Assembly: GCA_003665825.1 (NCBI GenBank)
Contig: QPFY01000007.1
Span: 1,550,001-1,614,000, forward strand
DNA length: 64,000 nt
DNA from: Microbotryum silenes-acaulis
Lineage: Eukaryota; Basidiomycota; Microbotryomycetes; Microbotryales; Microbotryaceae
Direction: 5' to 3'
The stretch's first letter is position 1, and every line of letters begins with the position of its first letter. Below the pieces are notes generated by a model. The model ran no database searches and had not been told where the DNA came from. It worked only from the letters and a program-made list of their open reading frames with translations. The translations under genes were made by a program, and so were the position numbers. This document shows positions 1 through 9,762 of this stretch, one piece after another.

Positions 1-3000
1 CATGAACGGCAGAACTCGGCGCAATCGGCAGACATGGACGACCACCAGTACAAAGGACGTATGGCGGCCAAGGTGATGCGATGTCCAGCGTGCCCGACGC
101 TCCGATGAATCTCCGAAAGCACGAGCTCGCGCAGCGAAGGGACCTTGTCGGAGTTGACGACGCCGGTAGCAAGACCACGAGGCACAAACAGGGAAAGAGA
201 CTCATCTGGATGTACACGCAAGATCCTCCCTTCCTCGGTCACCCGAAACATAGGCCATGATATCGGGTCGGTAATGATGACCTGGGCTTGCGAATCGTTG
301 GCGTATGCTCGGATGATGGTGTCGAGGAAGGGTTGGGGCAGTGGATCAGGCGGCCGATGGACTACAGGGGCTTCATTGACCTCATCGGTGGCGACTCCCA
401 ACAAATCGAGTTCGTCGGCGTCGGCATCGACCGGAATGGGCGGGTCGTTGGCGGGGGCCGCAGCGATAGCGTGAACTCGATTGACAGCGATGGGAGGGGA
501 GAGGGGACCGGTAGACAAGTCGACAGCGTCCATTATGTTCTCGGCGAGGTGATGGGAACCGGGAGAGCCTGCATTGTAACCGTGTCCCCAGGGCCCGAAG
601 GCACAATCAACAGCCGGCAACCGATCATGCGAAGGTGAGGTGTAAGGACGTTCCTCGAGGAGGCTCTCACCGGGCGTAGTGAACTCGTGGCATTCTTCCT
701 TCAAGAACAAATTCCCTAATTCCTGTCCATTCACGTCCTCGTCTTGCGATTCCTCCTTGAACGCGTAGTATCCGGGAGAACCTGCCTCACCATCCTGGCC
801 TTGGGGCCCGAGGGCAAAATCAACAGGAGGCAACCGATCGGGAGATGGTGAGGTGGGAGGACGTTCCTCGGGGAGGCTCTCACCGGGTGTAGTGAATTCG
901 TGGCGTTCTCCATCAAAGAACATGTCCTCCAACTCATTCTCCTTGACCTGATCCTCGTGTGAACCCTCCTTGACCTCCCACAGACGCGACAACGAATCGG
1001 CTAAGGAATTGTTTTTGCCCGCGATGAATTCGAATTCGAAGTCGAAACGGCTGAGTTCGAGACACATGCGGATGTGCCGAGGCGTCTGGCGCAGTTTTTG
1101 GGTTTTTATCGTGCGAAGGGCCTGATGGTCGGTGACGATGACAAAGGGATAACCGATCAAGTGCTGCTCAAACGCCCGACACACCGAGACGACAGCCAAG
1201 AACTCTTTATCAGTGACATGATAGTTGAGCTGAGCGCCGTTGAACTTAGCGGAAAAGAATCGCGTAGGAACGGCCTGCGAACGGGTGGGACCGGACGCCA
1301 GACAAGCGCCAATGCCAACCCGACTGGCATCCGTGAACAGGTACATCTTGTGCTCGCCCGAGGTGATCTTGGCGCCATCGATCGGTCGTAGGGTGGCGGG
1401 CACCAGGGACTTGACGGTATCGAAAGCCTGCTGTTCTCGCTCGTTCCAACGCCACGACGTCGATTGCGCCAACAACGCGGTGATTGGCTCCAAGATCGTC
1501 GAGAGGTGCGATAGGTGATCTCGCATCCAATTGACGGTGCCGAGGAAACGCTGGATGTCGCACTTGTTGCAAGGGATCGGCCACTGACGGATACGCGCCC
1601 ACTTGGCGGGGTCGACTTCGATGCCGTCGTCGGAGATGATGGTGCCCAAGGAATCCAACGACTTTGAGAACCACTCGGATTTCTTGGATCCTAAGTAGAA
1701 CCGGTAGTGTCTCAAGGTCATCAGCAGGATCTCGATGTGTCTCAAGTGCGCGCGACGGGTATTGGAATGGACGTGAACATCGTCGAAAAAGATCTTGGCG
1801 AACGAGAGACACGGTTGGAACATCGCCGAGGTCAAGAGGTTAAGGGTATTGGGCGCATTGGTGTCACCAAACTGCATGACCCGCGACATGTACGTGCCTG
1901 TCACCGTTGCGAAGCCGGTGCGATCGACGTGCTCCGGTATGACCCGAACCTGCTCAAATGCCGCGGCCACGTCGAATTTGGACCGATAGCGCGATCGAGC
2001 CACCTCGTATCGAACATTGGTCATGTCCGGGATGGGCGAAAAACGCTTGGCGGTGTTGCTGTTGCGCGCGCGGAGGTCGATCACGAAACGAGCCGTCTGG
2101 GAGTTCTTCTTCGGAATCGCAAAGACCGGAGCCGCAGAATCGATCGGACCCGAAACCCAAAATCGACCACGAGTGTACTTAGCTGAGTGTTCCGCCCACT
2201 GGCTCCGATATTTGTCGGCAAGGGGGTACACCCGGGGCTTGACCTTTTCGGTGGGATCGATCAACGGGATCTCGTGGTTAACTGGCCGGTACGGTGGGAG
2301 TCGATCCATTGGTAGCGAATCTACGAACACATCAGAAAATTTATCGAGTAAGGCAGACAATCGTGTTCGTGCTTCGGACTCAGACAAATCCTCGAGGGCC
2401 GGATCGTCCACGACGTCGAGCATCGGGTTGTGCGGCTCGAGACCAATGATCTCGTCGTCGGGGAGCAACCCAGGGTGATTGCAGCCAAGGGCAGAACCGG
2501 ATAAGATAGGTGCTACGGTGACGGCTCGATCCCATTCGTGCATACCCTGGGCGACGGGTTGCGAAGGCCCGGGGCGCGCGACGGTGAAGGCGCCCCAACC
2601 CACGAGCATGCCTGTATCCTTAAGAAACGGCAGCCCCAAGATGGCGTCGTACGCAGTTACACGGCAAACGAAGAACGGTCGCAAACCGAGGTCGAGGGCG
2701 CCGGACAAAAAGAAGGCGGTGGCAAACACGGCACATCGGTCGGACTTATCGTGGGTGCCGAGGCGCAAGTGCAGCGGCGCGGTCAAGCGAGCCGTCGCGA
2801 AGCTCGTGTCGGCCCGCACCACCTCCTGGTCCACCAAGTCCACCTCGGACCCAGAATCGATCAAACATCGCAAGACCCGTCCGGAAGGCAGCGTCCACGC
2901 GATGACATTGCGGGCGCGCGCAATGGCTGGCTCGACAGGTCGGTCGGGTTTGTCGATGTCGCTCAGGGACGCAGCGGACGCCAAGAGAGACACACCCGAC

Positions 3001-4781
3001 GGTACAGGAATCTGGAGAGAGCTCACCGAAGCAGTCCTTTCCGCCTTGCGAGACGACACCACTTCCGGCCCCCAATAACGACACAAGCGCGACGCGGCAT
3101 CAGCGTAAGACAAGACATCTTCCACCGCGTCAAACGCGATGTCAGCCCGGCTATCGTCGAGACGATGTCGATCTGCATCATTTGCCGGCACGGTTGGAGG
3201 CGAGCTACTTGATGAAGTCTGAACTTCAAAAGAAGAAAAGGCGACGTCTTTCGCTCGTCCAACTAGGTCTGCGGGTGGGCAAGATCGGTGCGTCACTAAG
3301 GCGGATGAGGAACTCGACGGTCGAGTCAAATCAGGCTCGAGGAGAAGGGGGAATCTCACCTGGGGGTCCTCAACGTCACCTGAGGCCGACGACCATTCGT
3401 CCTCGTCCATGTCGGCAAAGGTGATCGCTGATATTTGGACGGTCGAGGGGGATTGTCGCTCCGCTGTACAATGCTGCGAGAAATGGCCGGCTTGACCGCA
3501 ATTAAAACATGCCATGCTGGCGGGTACCCCACCCGATGCCGGCGAGAACCACGTCTTCCGATCCTTCCACAGGTGGGCCTGTTGCCATTTACCGGCGCGG
3601 TCCATCCATCGAGCTCGACGGATCTGGGTACGCTCGTCGTCGTTTGCCGTGGACGGGGCGGTGCGTGGCGTTTTCGCAATTGCTCCATAAGTCGCAGTAC
3701 GAATCGGCGGGGTTGCCACTGATGTCGTACTGGTGTCGTCGGCAATGGCGGCCCAATCGGTAACCTCATCGAGGGACGGGACAGTTCGTCCGAACCTCCC
3801 TATAGTCACAAGTGAGTTATCCCGATATTCCCGTAGCATACCGGCCCGCACTTCCCGCTTAGCCCCATCACTCAGCGATTGATAAAAGGTGGTGGCGAGT
3901 TGAAGGGCCGAGAGGCTGAAGCTGGTGTTATTGTGCATAAACGCTCGGTACCGAGCACGCCATTCGCCCACATGGTCATAGGCGCGAGACGCAGACTGAC
4001 GGCACCCGTAGAAATCTTGGGACACTCGGTCGGCAAAGCCGGGATCCGGCCAACGACGTCCTACTGCTGTCATCAGTGACGTCCAGCAATGAGGTCGCTC
4101 GTCCCGGACCGCATCCGTCATCGTATCAACGGCCCAGTCGTGCGGAGACTGACGGCGCTGGGGCGATGTTGAACGAACGAATAAAGTCGCCACGAGCTGG
4201 ATGACCCGGTCGGTGGTCAAAATGTCGCAAAGTAGAGACAAGTACGACTTCCCAAATGTAGTGAAAGTGACCAACCTATCCGGGTTATCCCCGGTCCAGA
4301 GCCCTTCCCGGTCGGGTAATGTCCCTCTCCAACGAGAGCTAATCACCGCCGGGGAAGGGCCGTCCCTTCGTGCGCTGTAAGATTCCCCCCCAGGGGTACG
4401 AGCAAGGGGGTCAGCGGTATTGCCTGAACGTCCCGAAAATGTGTGCGGGGGGACGTCCAGGGGGACCGATCTCACCGGCGTAAACTCCCCGGCCCGAGCT
4501 GCGGCTGGTTCAGAGAATCCGGCCCGCGCCACAGCTGGTTCAGGTGAGCTTTTCAGTAAACTCTCCACCAACTTCTCCAAGTGCTGAACGCATTCCTCGG
4601 AGTCGATACGACGTGCTTCGGATTCCTCGAGGCGGGTTTCGAGGGATGAGAGGGCGGTGGCGGTGTGGTACGCGTGTGGTGGCGGGGACTTAGGCGGTTT
4701 CGCGCGCCCGGGGTCTTCGTCGCGGAGAGGAGCGTCTCGATCATCGGCGGCGGCGTGGGACATGTCGCGCTCGTCGGCCAT
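1..4781 (-). CDS. Gag-Pol polyprotein of chromovirus G-A (C-terminus beyond window)
   Basis: I checked this frame for stop codons from the ATG at 4781 to base 3 and found none, giving 1593 codons. Order seen: an acidic N-terminus; a likely coiled coil at about 43-77; the Gag core; one zinc knuckle CFNCGQAGHFSQHC at 425-438; aspartic protease with IDSGS (catalytic D642); reverse transcriptase with FFDD at 998-1001 in place of the usual YxDD; RNase H with first catalytic Asp at 1151; then the integrase zinc-binding domain. The frame leaves the window between the paired Cys of that domain. Copy G-B supplies the rest (D,D-35-E core, GPY/F-like segment, chromodomain), implying about 1990 residues. 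Gag and Pol share one frame with no frameshift, as in several fungal chromoviruses. The start chosen is the first ATG after the leader. Function is clear from motifs; activity is not shown. Confidence 0.92.
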   Translation of the reverse strand, partial: MADERDMSHAAADDRDAPLRDEDPGRAKPPKSPPPHAYHTATALSSLETRLEESEARRIDSEECVQHLEKLVESLLKSSPEPAVARAGFSEPAAARAGEFTPVRSVPLDVPPHTFSGRSGNTADPLARTPGGESYSARRDGPSPAVISSRWRGTLPDREGLWTGDNPDRLVTFTTFGKSYLSLLCDILTTDRVIQLVATLFVRSTSPQRRQSPHDWAVDTMTDAVRDERPHCWTSLMTAVGRRWPDPGFADRVSQDFYGCRQSASRAYDHVGEWRARYRAFMHNNTSFSLSALQLATTFYQSLSDGAKREVRAGMLREYRDNSLVTIGRFGRTVPSLDEVTDWAAIADDTSTTSVATPPIRTATYGAIAKTPRTAPSTANDDERTQIRRARWMDRAGKWQQAHLWKDRKTWFSPASGGVPASMACFNCGQAGHFSQHCTAERQSPSTVQISAITFADMDEDEWSSASGDVEDPQVRFPLLLEPDLTRPSSSSSALVTHRSCPPADLVGRAKDVAFSSFEVQTSSSSSPPTVPANDADRHRLDDSRADIAFDAVEDVLSYADAASRLCRYWGPEVVSSRKAERTASVSSLQIPVPSGVSLLASAASLSDIDKPDRPVEPAIARARNVIAWTLPSGRVLRCLIDSGSEVDLVDQEVVRADTSFATARLTAPLHLRLGTHDKSDRCAVFATAFFLSGALDLGLRPFFVCRVTAYDAILGLPFLKDTGMLVGWGAFTVARPGPSQPVAQGMHEWDRAVTVAPILSGSALGCNHPGLLPDDEIIGLEPHNPMLDVVDDPALEDLSESEARTRLSALLDKFSDVFVDSLPMDRLPPYRPVNHEIPLIDPTEKVKPRVYPLADKYRSQWAEHSAKYTRGRFWVSGPIDSAAPVFAIPKKNSQTARFVIDLRARNSNTAKRFSPIPDMTNVRYEVARSRYRSKFDVAAAFEQVRVIPEHVDRTGFATVTGTYMSRVMQFGDTNAPNTLNLLTSAMFQPCLSFAKIFFDDVHVHSNTRRAHLRHIEILLMTLRHYRFYLGSKKSEWFSKSLDSLGTIISDDGIEVDPAKWARIRQWPIPCNKCDIQRFLGTVNWMRDHLSHLSTILEPITALLAQSTSWRWNEREQQAFDTVKSLVPATLRPIDGAKITSGEHKMYLFTDASRVGIGACLASGPTRSQAVPTRFFSAKFNGAQLNYHVTDKEFLAVVSVCRAFEQHLIGYPFVIVTDHQALRTIKTQKLRQTPRHIRMCLELSRFDFEFEFIAGKNNSLADSLSRLWEVKEGSHEDQVKENELEDMFFDGERHEFTTPGESLPEERPPTSPSPDRLPPVDFALGPQGQDGEAGSPGYYAFKEESQDEDVNGQELGNLFLKEECHEFTTPGESLLEERPYTSPSHDRLPAVDCAFGPWGHGYNAGSPGSHHLAENIMDAVDLSTGPLSPPIAVNRVHAIAAAPANDPPIPVDADADELDLLGVATDEVNEAPVVHRPPDPLPQPFLDTIIRAYANDSQAQVIITDPISWPMFRVTEEGRILRVHPDESLSLFVPRGLATGVVNSDKVPSLRELVLSEIHRSVGHAGHRITLAAIRPLYWWSSMSADCAEFCRS

Positions 4782-5057
4782 GGCGATCTCGTGGCTCAAC
4801 CGTCGGCGATTACGGGGCGAACGAAGACGAGCACGAGACGGTTGGCGGAAAGGGTAGGAAGGATAAACGCGTTCGTCGTCGGACTCTGTAAAGGAAGTCG
4901 GGAAGGACAGCGACGCGTTCGTCGCGGATGAGTTCGGCAACGGAGAGGAGGCTGACGACTCAGGGTCAGAGAGTGGGTGTGAATGCTCGTCCAGGGCGGG
5001 GGACGAAGCGGTTGTAGAGGTACGGATCGTTGTCGGCAATGCCGAACTTGAAAAAAG
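4782..5057 (-). other. 5' leader of G-A, primer site unclear
   Basis: This 276-bp untranslated leader lies between the LTR and the Gag ATG. The sequence just after the LTR reads CTTTTTTCAAG and does not begin with the TGG expected for a tRNA 3'-end primer. Self-priming, as in Tf1-like elements, or a tRNA-fragment primer is possible. I could not find a convincing complement in the LTR by eye. Confidence 0.6.
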
Positions 5058-5618
5058 TGACAGGCGACGTCCGCAGGGATGACGTCGTCTACACGCGTTG
5101 GTGCGAGGGGGGGATTTCAGGAAGCGTCGGCTGTTGCGGCGGCAGTCGACAGAGGAGCAACCAAGGAGGGGAGTCGGTCGAGAGGCTCGCAGGAAATCAA
5201 GTATAACGGACTTAATTCCCAAACGATCGACAAGAAGAGGAAGGGCAACAAAACAAGAAGAGCGGACCAAGCTCCGGGGGAAGGTGCTAAGACAAAAAGG
5301 AAGGGACTGCTCCAGGCACAGAGGGGACTTAGCCAAATCAACCACTCCAAGAGGTCGCCTCAGGGGTAAAAAGGATTGCTCGCGGGAGCACCGGTAAAAA
5401 CCCTGAAGCCGCGCCTCGGCTAACAAAAAGATAAAACAAACCAAAAGAAGATTGCGCTCTGGGCGCATTGAACCCTCGACCACCGAGTGCGCGCCCACGC
5501 GCCTCACGCCTACGCCATCACGCCGACGATGCTTGAAACAAGGCAAGCATCCGGTCAAGTCAACTCTACCCGCATATAGCCTTGGGGGCTTCCTTCGAGT
5601 ATTGCTGTCATCCTGACA
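5058..5618 (-). repeat. 5' LTR of G-A (family G, 561 bp)
   Basis: In element sense it begins TGTCAGGATGACAG and ends GCCTGTCA, so it has TG...CA ends with a short terminal inverted repeat TGTCAGG/CCTGTCA. The first 13 bases are themselves an inverted repeat (TGTCA-GGA-TGACA). Full or partial copies recur at 10100, 10884, 12186, 23437 and 32436. The LTR also holds an 8-bp-stem hairpin and tRNA-like box motifs, described at the 23437 copy. Confidence 0.92.
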
Positions 5619-5834
5619 GCTCAAGTCTACCTCGCGTTCGCGTGGGGGGGGGGTGTGAGGAATCCACTCTCCGCTCGGGTCAGGACTTAGGCGCGCGCAG
5701 TGAGCCTGGCACATTGGCTCAGCCCCGAGGCTCGCTGGCTGAGGACTTGGGGCGCGCGGATCCCTTACTGTTAGATTCCTATTCATCACTCTTGGCTATA
5801 ACTACATTGCTGACGTAGTAGAGTTGATCGAATA
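5619..5834 (+). mobile_element. C1-type copia remnant: 3' end and 3' LTR
   Basis: Bases 5619-5653 match the 3' untranslated end of C1 and finish in a ten-G polypurine tract. The LTR runs 5654-5834, beginning TGTGAGGAATCC and ending GATCGAATA. At 181 bp it is shorter than the 329-bp LTRs of the full C1 copy because it lacks their internal duplications. The body upstream was displaced by the G-A insertion. The right flank is array DNA, so this C1 copy had landed in the tandem array. Confidence 0.88.
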
Positions 5835-6055
5835 GAGATCATCCTCGAGTGGTGATTTTGCAAGTCAAAGGCCATGTATAGTACTAGAAAGCCATGAACG
5901 TCGGACGATCGAGTGTTGTCGCCGACAGTGCTAACGCGGCCAAGTTTCTCTGGGCACCATCACCCTATCCCTTTACTATTTCAAAGGAAGACCTTTTAAC
6001 CGACCAAGAGTCGTCAGATCGACCTCACAGAGCACTGCAATGTCCGCAAACGAAG
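5835..6055 (+). repeat. Fragment of the tandem array between two transposons
   Basis: These 221 bases match 40333-40553 in the right-hand array with few differences. They begin gagatcatcctcgagtgg and stop at CGAAG, where C2a was inserted. They show that the transposon-rich left half sits in the same array. No coding potential is seen. Confidence 0.85.
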
Positions 6056-6282
6056 TGTTAATCGTATGTCTCGAGAGGGGACTGGATCGGCAACCAGTAA
6101 GTACACGAGACAGAGTACGGGTTGTAAGGGAGTAGTTTGGAGCGTTAGGGGGAAGACTAAAGAGGCGCGCAGTGCGAGTGTGCGAAATATCTCTAAGTCC
6201 AAAGAGAGGTCCAAGCGGCGCGGCTAGCTAGGCGCGGCGCGGATTGGAGATTGATCTAAGCAAGAGTGTATGGAATTCAACA
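6056..6282 (-). repeat. 3' LTR of C2a (227 bp) with polypurine tract beside it
   Basis: In element sense it begins TGTTGAATTCCATAC and ends CGATTAACA. Directly upstream lies the polypurine tract GAGGGGGGG (6283-6291). The tract and LTR start match those of the Gag-only element at 43564 closely. Confidence 0.92.
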
Positions 6283-6304
6283 CCCCCCCTCGCTCGAAGC
6301 TTAC

Positions 6305-9300
6305 TTAGCCTCGGAGACCCAGGTTCTCACGATGAACCTTGAACACTAAAGGCCCAAGTGCCTTGGTGAAGATATCGGCGACCATGGTTTTCGTGTCCAC
6401 ATAGTCGACTCGAATGGTGCCCAGCCTGACCTGGTCGCGTACGAAATGTTCGCGAATGCGAATGTGTCGGGACCGGTGGTGAAGGGTGGGGTTCTTGGCG
6501 AGAGCCAGTGCTCCTTGGTTGTCGCCGTAAAGTTGGACGGGAGCTTGGGTGTCGATGCCCAGCTCCATAAGTAGTTCTTGGAGGTGGCCAGCTTCCTTCG
6601 AGGCATGCGAGAGGGCGAGGTACTCGGTGTCTGTGGTGGAGTCGGCCACTCGGTTTTGCACTTTGGAGGACCAGGAGATAACGGAGCCAGCCAGGTGGAA
6701 GCTGTACCCCATGGTTGACCGTGATGACGTGGTGCAGGTTCCCCAGTCCGCGTCAGAGTAACCGGTGAAGCCGGAGAACTTGCCTTGTTCAGAGCTGTAG
6801 TGCAGTCCCAGACGTGCGGTTCCACGTAAGTACCGGAAGACAGTCTTGATGGCCGTCCAGTGTTCAGGTGTGGGACTGGCAGAGAAGCGTGCAAGGTATC
6901 CAACGGCGTAGGAGATGTCTGGGCGAGTACCAGTGGCGGCGTAGAGGAGGCACCCAATGGCCTGCATGTAGCGCGTCTGAGCGATCTTTGACGGTTCCGC
7001 GAGCGAATGCTCGAGCTGGCGGTTTGGGGCCATGGGCGTGGAGGCGGGGCTGCTGTCTGACATTCCAAATCTGCGGAGGATACTTGTGATGTACGCCTCC
7101 TGCGACAGGATGATGGATTTGTCGGCCTGTCGTTTGATCTGGATCCCCAAGATGTATTGGGCTGGGCCAAGTCGCTTGATGCCGTATTTTTGCTCCAGGC
7201 CGTTGAGGATGCGCTCGATCTCGTCCTCCGAAGGGCTGACCATCAGCAAGTCATCGACGTAGAGGGCGATGTAGTGGTATTGGTCGCCGTCGCGTCGTAC
7301 GTACACGCAGTGGTCCTTGGCTGTGGCGCGGTAGTTGAGGCTCTTCAGCGTCAAGTCAATGTGCTCATTCCAGACTCGGCCGGCCTGCTTGAGGCCGTAG
7401 ATCGATCGATGGAGTTTGAGGACTTTACCGGGCATGTCAACACCTTGTGGGACGCGCATGTAGAGGTCTTCCTTCAGCTCGCCGTGGAGGTATGCCTTGT
7501 CAACGTCGGCCTGATGGACGTGGAGGTTCTTGGCGGCGGCCAGTGCGATGAGAGCTCGGATTGAGGTGAACTTGGCGACAGGAGCAAATGTCTCATCGTA
7601 ATCGATACCTGGGCGCTGGGAGAAGCCTTGTGCAACGAGCCGGCCCTTGTGCGAAGTGATCTTGCCAAGTTGATCGCGTTTGGTGCGGAAGATGAACCTG
7701 GATCCAAGGACTTTGGCACCGGGGGGCAGTGAGGAGGAGTTGACCAGGGTGAAGCATTTGTACTCGGTGGCAAGGGAGTGAAACTCATCGGCTGCTGCTT
7801 GCCTCCAGATCTCCTCTTTACCTGACTTGACCGCCTGCGACCAATTTTGGGGGTCCTCGGTTGGCCCTTCGAGTTCGACGACCGGTGAACCAGCAGTGGT
7901 GGCGGCGAAGGCAGCGGCGCGAGACGGGCATGACAAGAAGTCGATTGGGTCGGCTGAGTCGTCGGTCACGTCCGACGCAGGAGGTGATGGCGAGAACTGA
8001 GCCCTGGACATGTCGGACGGTGTGTCAAAGCCATCGTCGGACATGTCGATTGTTGTGTCGTCACTCGCGTTGGTCTCAAGCGCGGCAAATCGATTTTCGT
8101 GCACGACAGGCTGGAGGGACGGAGGTGGTGCAGCGCGGGAGCCATGGGCAGCGTCAACAAAGGTCCAGTCGCCAGTGGTGGACGTCATGGGAGGTTTCGG
8201 TTGGTCGATCGGGGCATCTCGAGCGGGGAAGACTTTCTCATCGAATAGGACGTCGCGACTCTGGAAGAACGAAGTTGTGGCCGAGTCGTACAGCGTCCAG
8301 GCCTTGGATTTGTTATCGATGCCAACAAAGATGAATGGTTTGGCCTTGGGGTCGAGTTTTGCCCGCTTGTGCTGAGGGGTGGTGTGCCAGGCGCGGCAGC
8401 CAAATACCCTCAGGTTTGCCGTGCTGGGAGGTTTGCCAAACCAGACAGCGTCCGGGATCTTGTGGTCGATGGCGCTGTGCGGGCTGAGGTTCTTGGTGTC
8501 AACAACGTACCTGAGGGCCTCTCGCCAGAGTGTCATGGGCAGTCCCGAGTGCTGGAGCAGGGCGATCGTCCCCTCGATGATCGTGCGGTTTGTCCTTTCG
8601 GCTCGGCCGTTCTGCTCCGGGGTGTACGGGATTGTGAGCTGCTTGGTAATGCCGTGGTGAGAGCAGTACTCAATGAAGGCTTTGGACGTGTATTCGCCGC
8701 CATTGTCTGTTCGTAACGTGCGGAGCTTGAGGCCCGTTGAGCGTTCGATCATGGTGTGCCAACGCTGGAAGGTGTCGAATACTTGACTCTTGTTTCTCAG
8801 CGCGCTGACCCACGTCTTTCGGGAGAAATCGTCGATGAAGGTGACAACATATCGTTCCCCGTTGGTGGCTGGTTCGGGCAGAGTGAGGACATCGGAGTGG
8901 ACCAGTTCGAGTGGTTGCGAAGCGCGAGAGTCCGACGTTGGGAAAGGTTTCCTGGTTGCCTTTGCCGCTTTGCAGGTGTCGCAGGAGAAGGCCTTGCATT
9001 CGGCCGCCGAGTACGTCCATGTTTGACCTTGTAGTTGACCCGACGAGACTGCCCTTCGCAGGTTGGGAAGGGACAGGTGGCCGAATCGTTGATGCAGAGT
9101 CAGGAGAGGGATGGCGGCGGCTGCAACCGGTGACGGTGTGCAGCGGATTGGGGTGGCGTCCAGTGTCGACAATTGGTTTGCAATGAGGGATGCGACGCCT
9201 ATGAGGTGACCTTGTGACCGGAGCTCGATGGTCTTGCCAAAGTGGGTGTAAATGCGCTCGCGGCGCAGCTGCATGACCGAGATCAGGTTGGCCGGAAGGT

Positions 9301-9730
9301 CGGGAACGTAGTAGACGTTGCAGAGCTTGATCGTTCGTTGTTTCGACGTTCGTATCGTGATCGAGCCGGTTCCTTGGGCCATGAGTGATCCACCAGCGCC
9401 ATCAACGGCGATGTGCGACCGAGTGTGCCAGACGTCGAATAGAGACGCGTCCTTGACCATGTGGTGGGAGGCGCCCGAGTCGAGTACGAGGGTGTCGTTG
9501 GGGAGGTGAAGCTCCCGGTTCGAGTTCAGACGACCTAGGAGTGCAACGACGTTCACGCTGGGCCGAACTGTCACGCTCACAGTCGGGTCCAGGTGCAACG
9601 TGTCAAGTTGCGTCAAGGTGCGGTAACGGCCGATTGCGTGGGCGAGGGCGGTTGCAAGGGTGTGGCACAGTGCGATGATGATGATGAAGACGATCATGAT
9701 GGTCGCGAATGACGTCAGTGGAGCTGTCAT
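6305..9730 (-). CDS. Gag-less copia Pol (PR-IN-RT-RH) with hydrophobic N-terminus, C2a
   Basis: An intact 1141-residue ORF. Residues 7-30 are strongly hydrophobic (runs of I, V, A, L) and look like a membrane or signal-anchor segment, where a copia polyprotein would normally carry about 250-350 residues of Gag. Protease DSGASHHM follows (D84). Integrase has H213, H218, C250, C253 and the triad D280, D342, E378 with exact D35E spacing. Reverse transcriptase has ALYVDDLL (YVDD 824-827). RNase H has GYSDADWG (about D993), TDTEYLALS (E1036) and YGDNQGA (D1070). No zinc knuckle is present. The ORF ends just before the polypurine tract. Copy C2b has the same layout, so absence of Gag is a family trait. 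All catalytic residues are kept, so it may be active if Gag comes from elsewhere. Confidence 0.93.
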   Translation of the reverse strand: MTAPLTSFATIMIVFIIIIALCHTLATALAHAIGRYRTLTQLDTLHLDPTVSVTVRPSVNVVALLGRLNSNRELHLPNDTLVLDSGASHHMVKDASLFDVWHTRSHIAVDGAGGSLMAQGTGSITIRTSKQRTIKLCNVYYVPDLPANLISVMQLRRERIYTHFGKTIELRSQGHLIGVASLIANQLSTLDATPIRCTPSPVAAAAIPLLTLHQRFGHLSLPNLRRAVSSGQLQGQTWTYSAAECKAFSCDTCKAAKATRKPFPTSDSRASQPLELVHSDVLTLPEPATNGERYVVTFIDDFSRKTWVSALRNKSQVFDTFQRWHTMIERSTGLKLRTLRTDNGGEYTSKAFIEYCSHHGITKQLTIPYTPEQNGRAERTNRTIIEGTIALLQHSGLPMTLWREALRYVVDTKNLSPHSAIDHKIPDAVWFGKPPSTANLRVFGCRAWHTTPQHKRAKLDPKAKPFIFVGIDNKSKAWTLYDSATTSFFQSRDVLFDEKVFPARDAPIDQPKPPMTSTTGDWTFVDAAHGSRAAPPPSLQPVVHENRFAALETNASDDTTIDMSDDGFDTPSDMSRAQFSPSPPASDVTDDSADPIDFLSCPSRAAAFAATTAGSPVVELEGPTEDPQNWSQAVKSGKEEIWRQAAADEFHSLATEYKCFTLVNSSSLPPGAKVLGSRFIFRTKRDQLGKITSHKGRLVAQGFSQRPGIDYDETFAPVAKFTSIRALIALAAAKNLHVHQADVDKAYLHGELKEDLYMRVPQGVDMPGKVLKLHRSIYGLKQAGRVWNEHIDLTLKSLNYRATAKDHCVYVRRDGDQYHYIALYVDDLLMVSPSEDEIERILNGLEQKYGIKRLGPAQYILGIQIKRQADKSIILSQEAYITSILRRFGMSDSSPASTPMAPNRQLEHSLAEPSKIAQTRYMQAIGCLLYAATGTRPDISYAVGYLARFSASPTPEHWTAIKTVFRYLRGTARLGLHYSSEQGKFSGFTGYSDADWGTCTTSSRSTMGYSFHLAGSVISWSSKVQNRVADSTTDTEYLALSHASKEAGHLQELLMELGIDTQAPVQLYGDNQGALALAKNPTLHHRSRHIRIREHFVRDQVRLGTIRVDYVDTKTMVADIFTKALGPLVFKVHRENLGLRG

Positions 9731-9750
9731 TGTTGGAGCAGCTTTAGCTC

Positions 9751-9762
9751 GGGCTCATAACC
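9751..9762 (-). promoter_or_regulatory. Primer-binding site of C2a, tRNA-iMet anticodon-loop type
   Basis: GGTTATGAGCCC follows the LTR directly. It is complementary to the anticodon region of initiator tRNA-Met (GGGCTCATAACC), the half-tRNA priming mode known from Drosophila copia and yeast Ty5. The ATG inside it opens a tiny frame (M-S-P-S-stop). Confidence 0.82.

Larger units (their letters stand above)
1..5618 (-). mobile_element. Ty3/gypsy chromovirus copy G-A, 5' part
   Basis: This minus-strand LTR retrotransposon has its 5' LTR at 5058-5618, a leader at 4782-5057 and an open gag-pol frame from 4781 to the window edge. Its 3' half lies outside the window. The right end abuts a C1 copia remnant, so the element was inserted into an older copia copy. 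The first five flanking bases (gctca, 5619-5623) would be the target duplication if the far end shows them too. Over their shared part (pol at 1-3000 against 12749-16980) G-A and G-B look almost identical by eye. Confidence 0.93.

Noticed and set aside
145..3424. Plus-strand frames over 1-3424
   Set aside because: All are antisense to the verified 1593-codon Gag-Pol frame of G-A.
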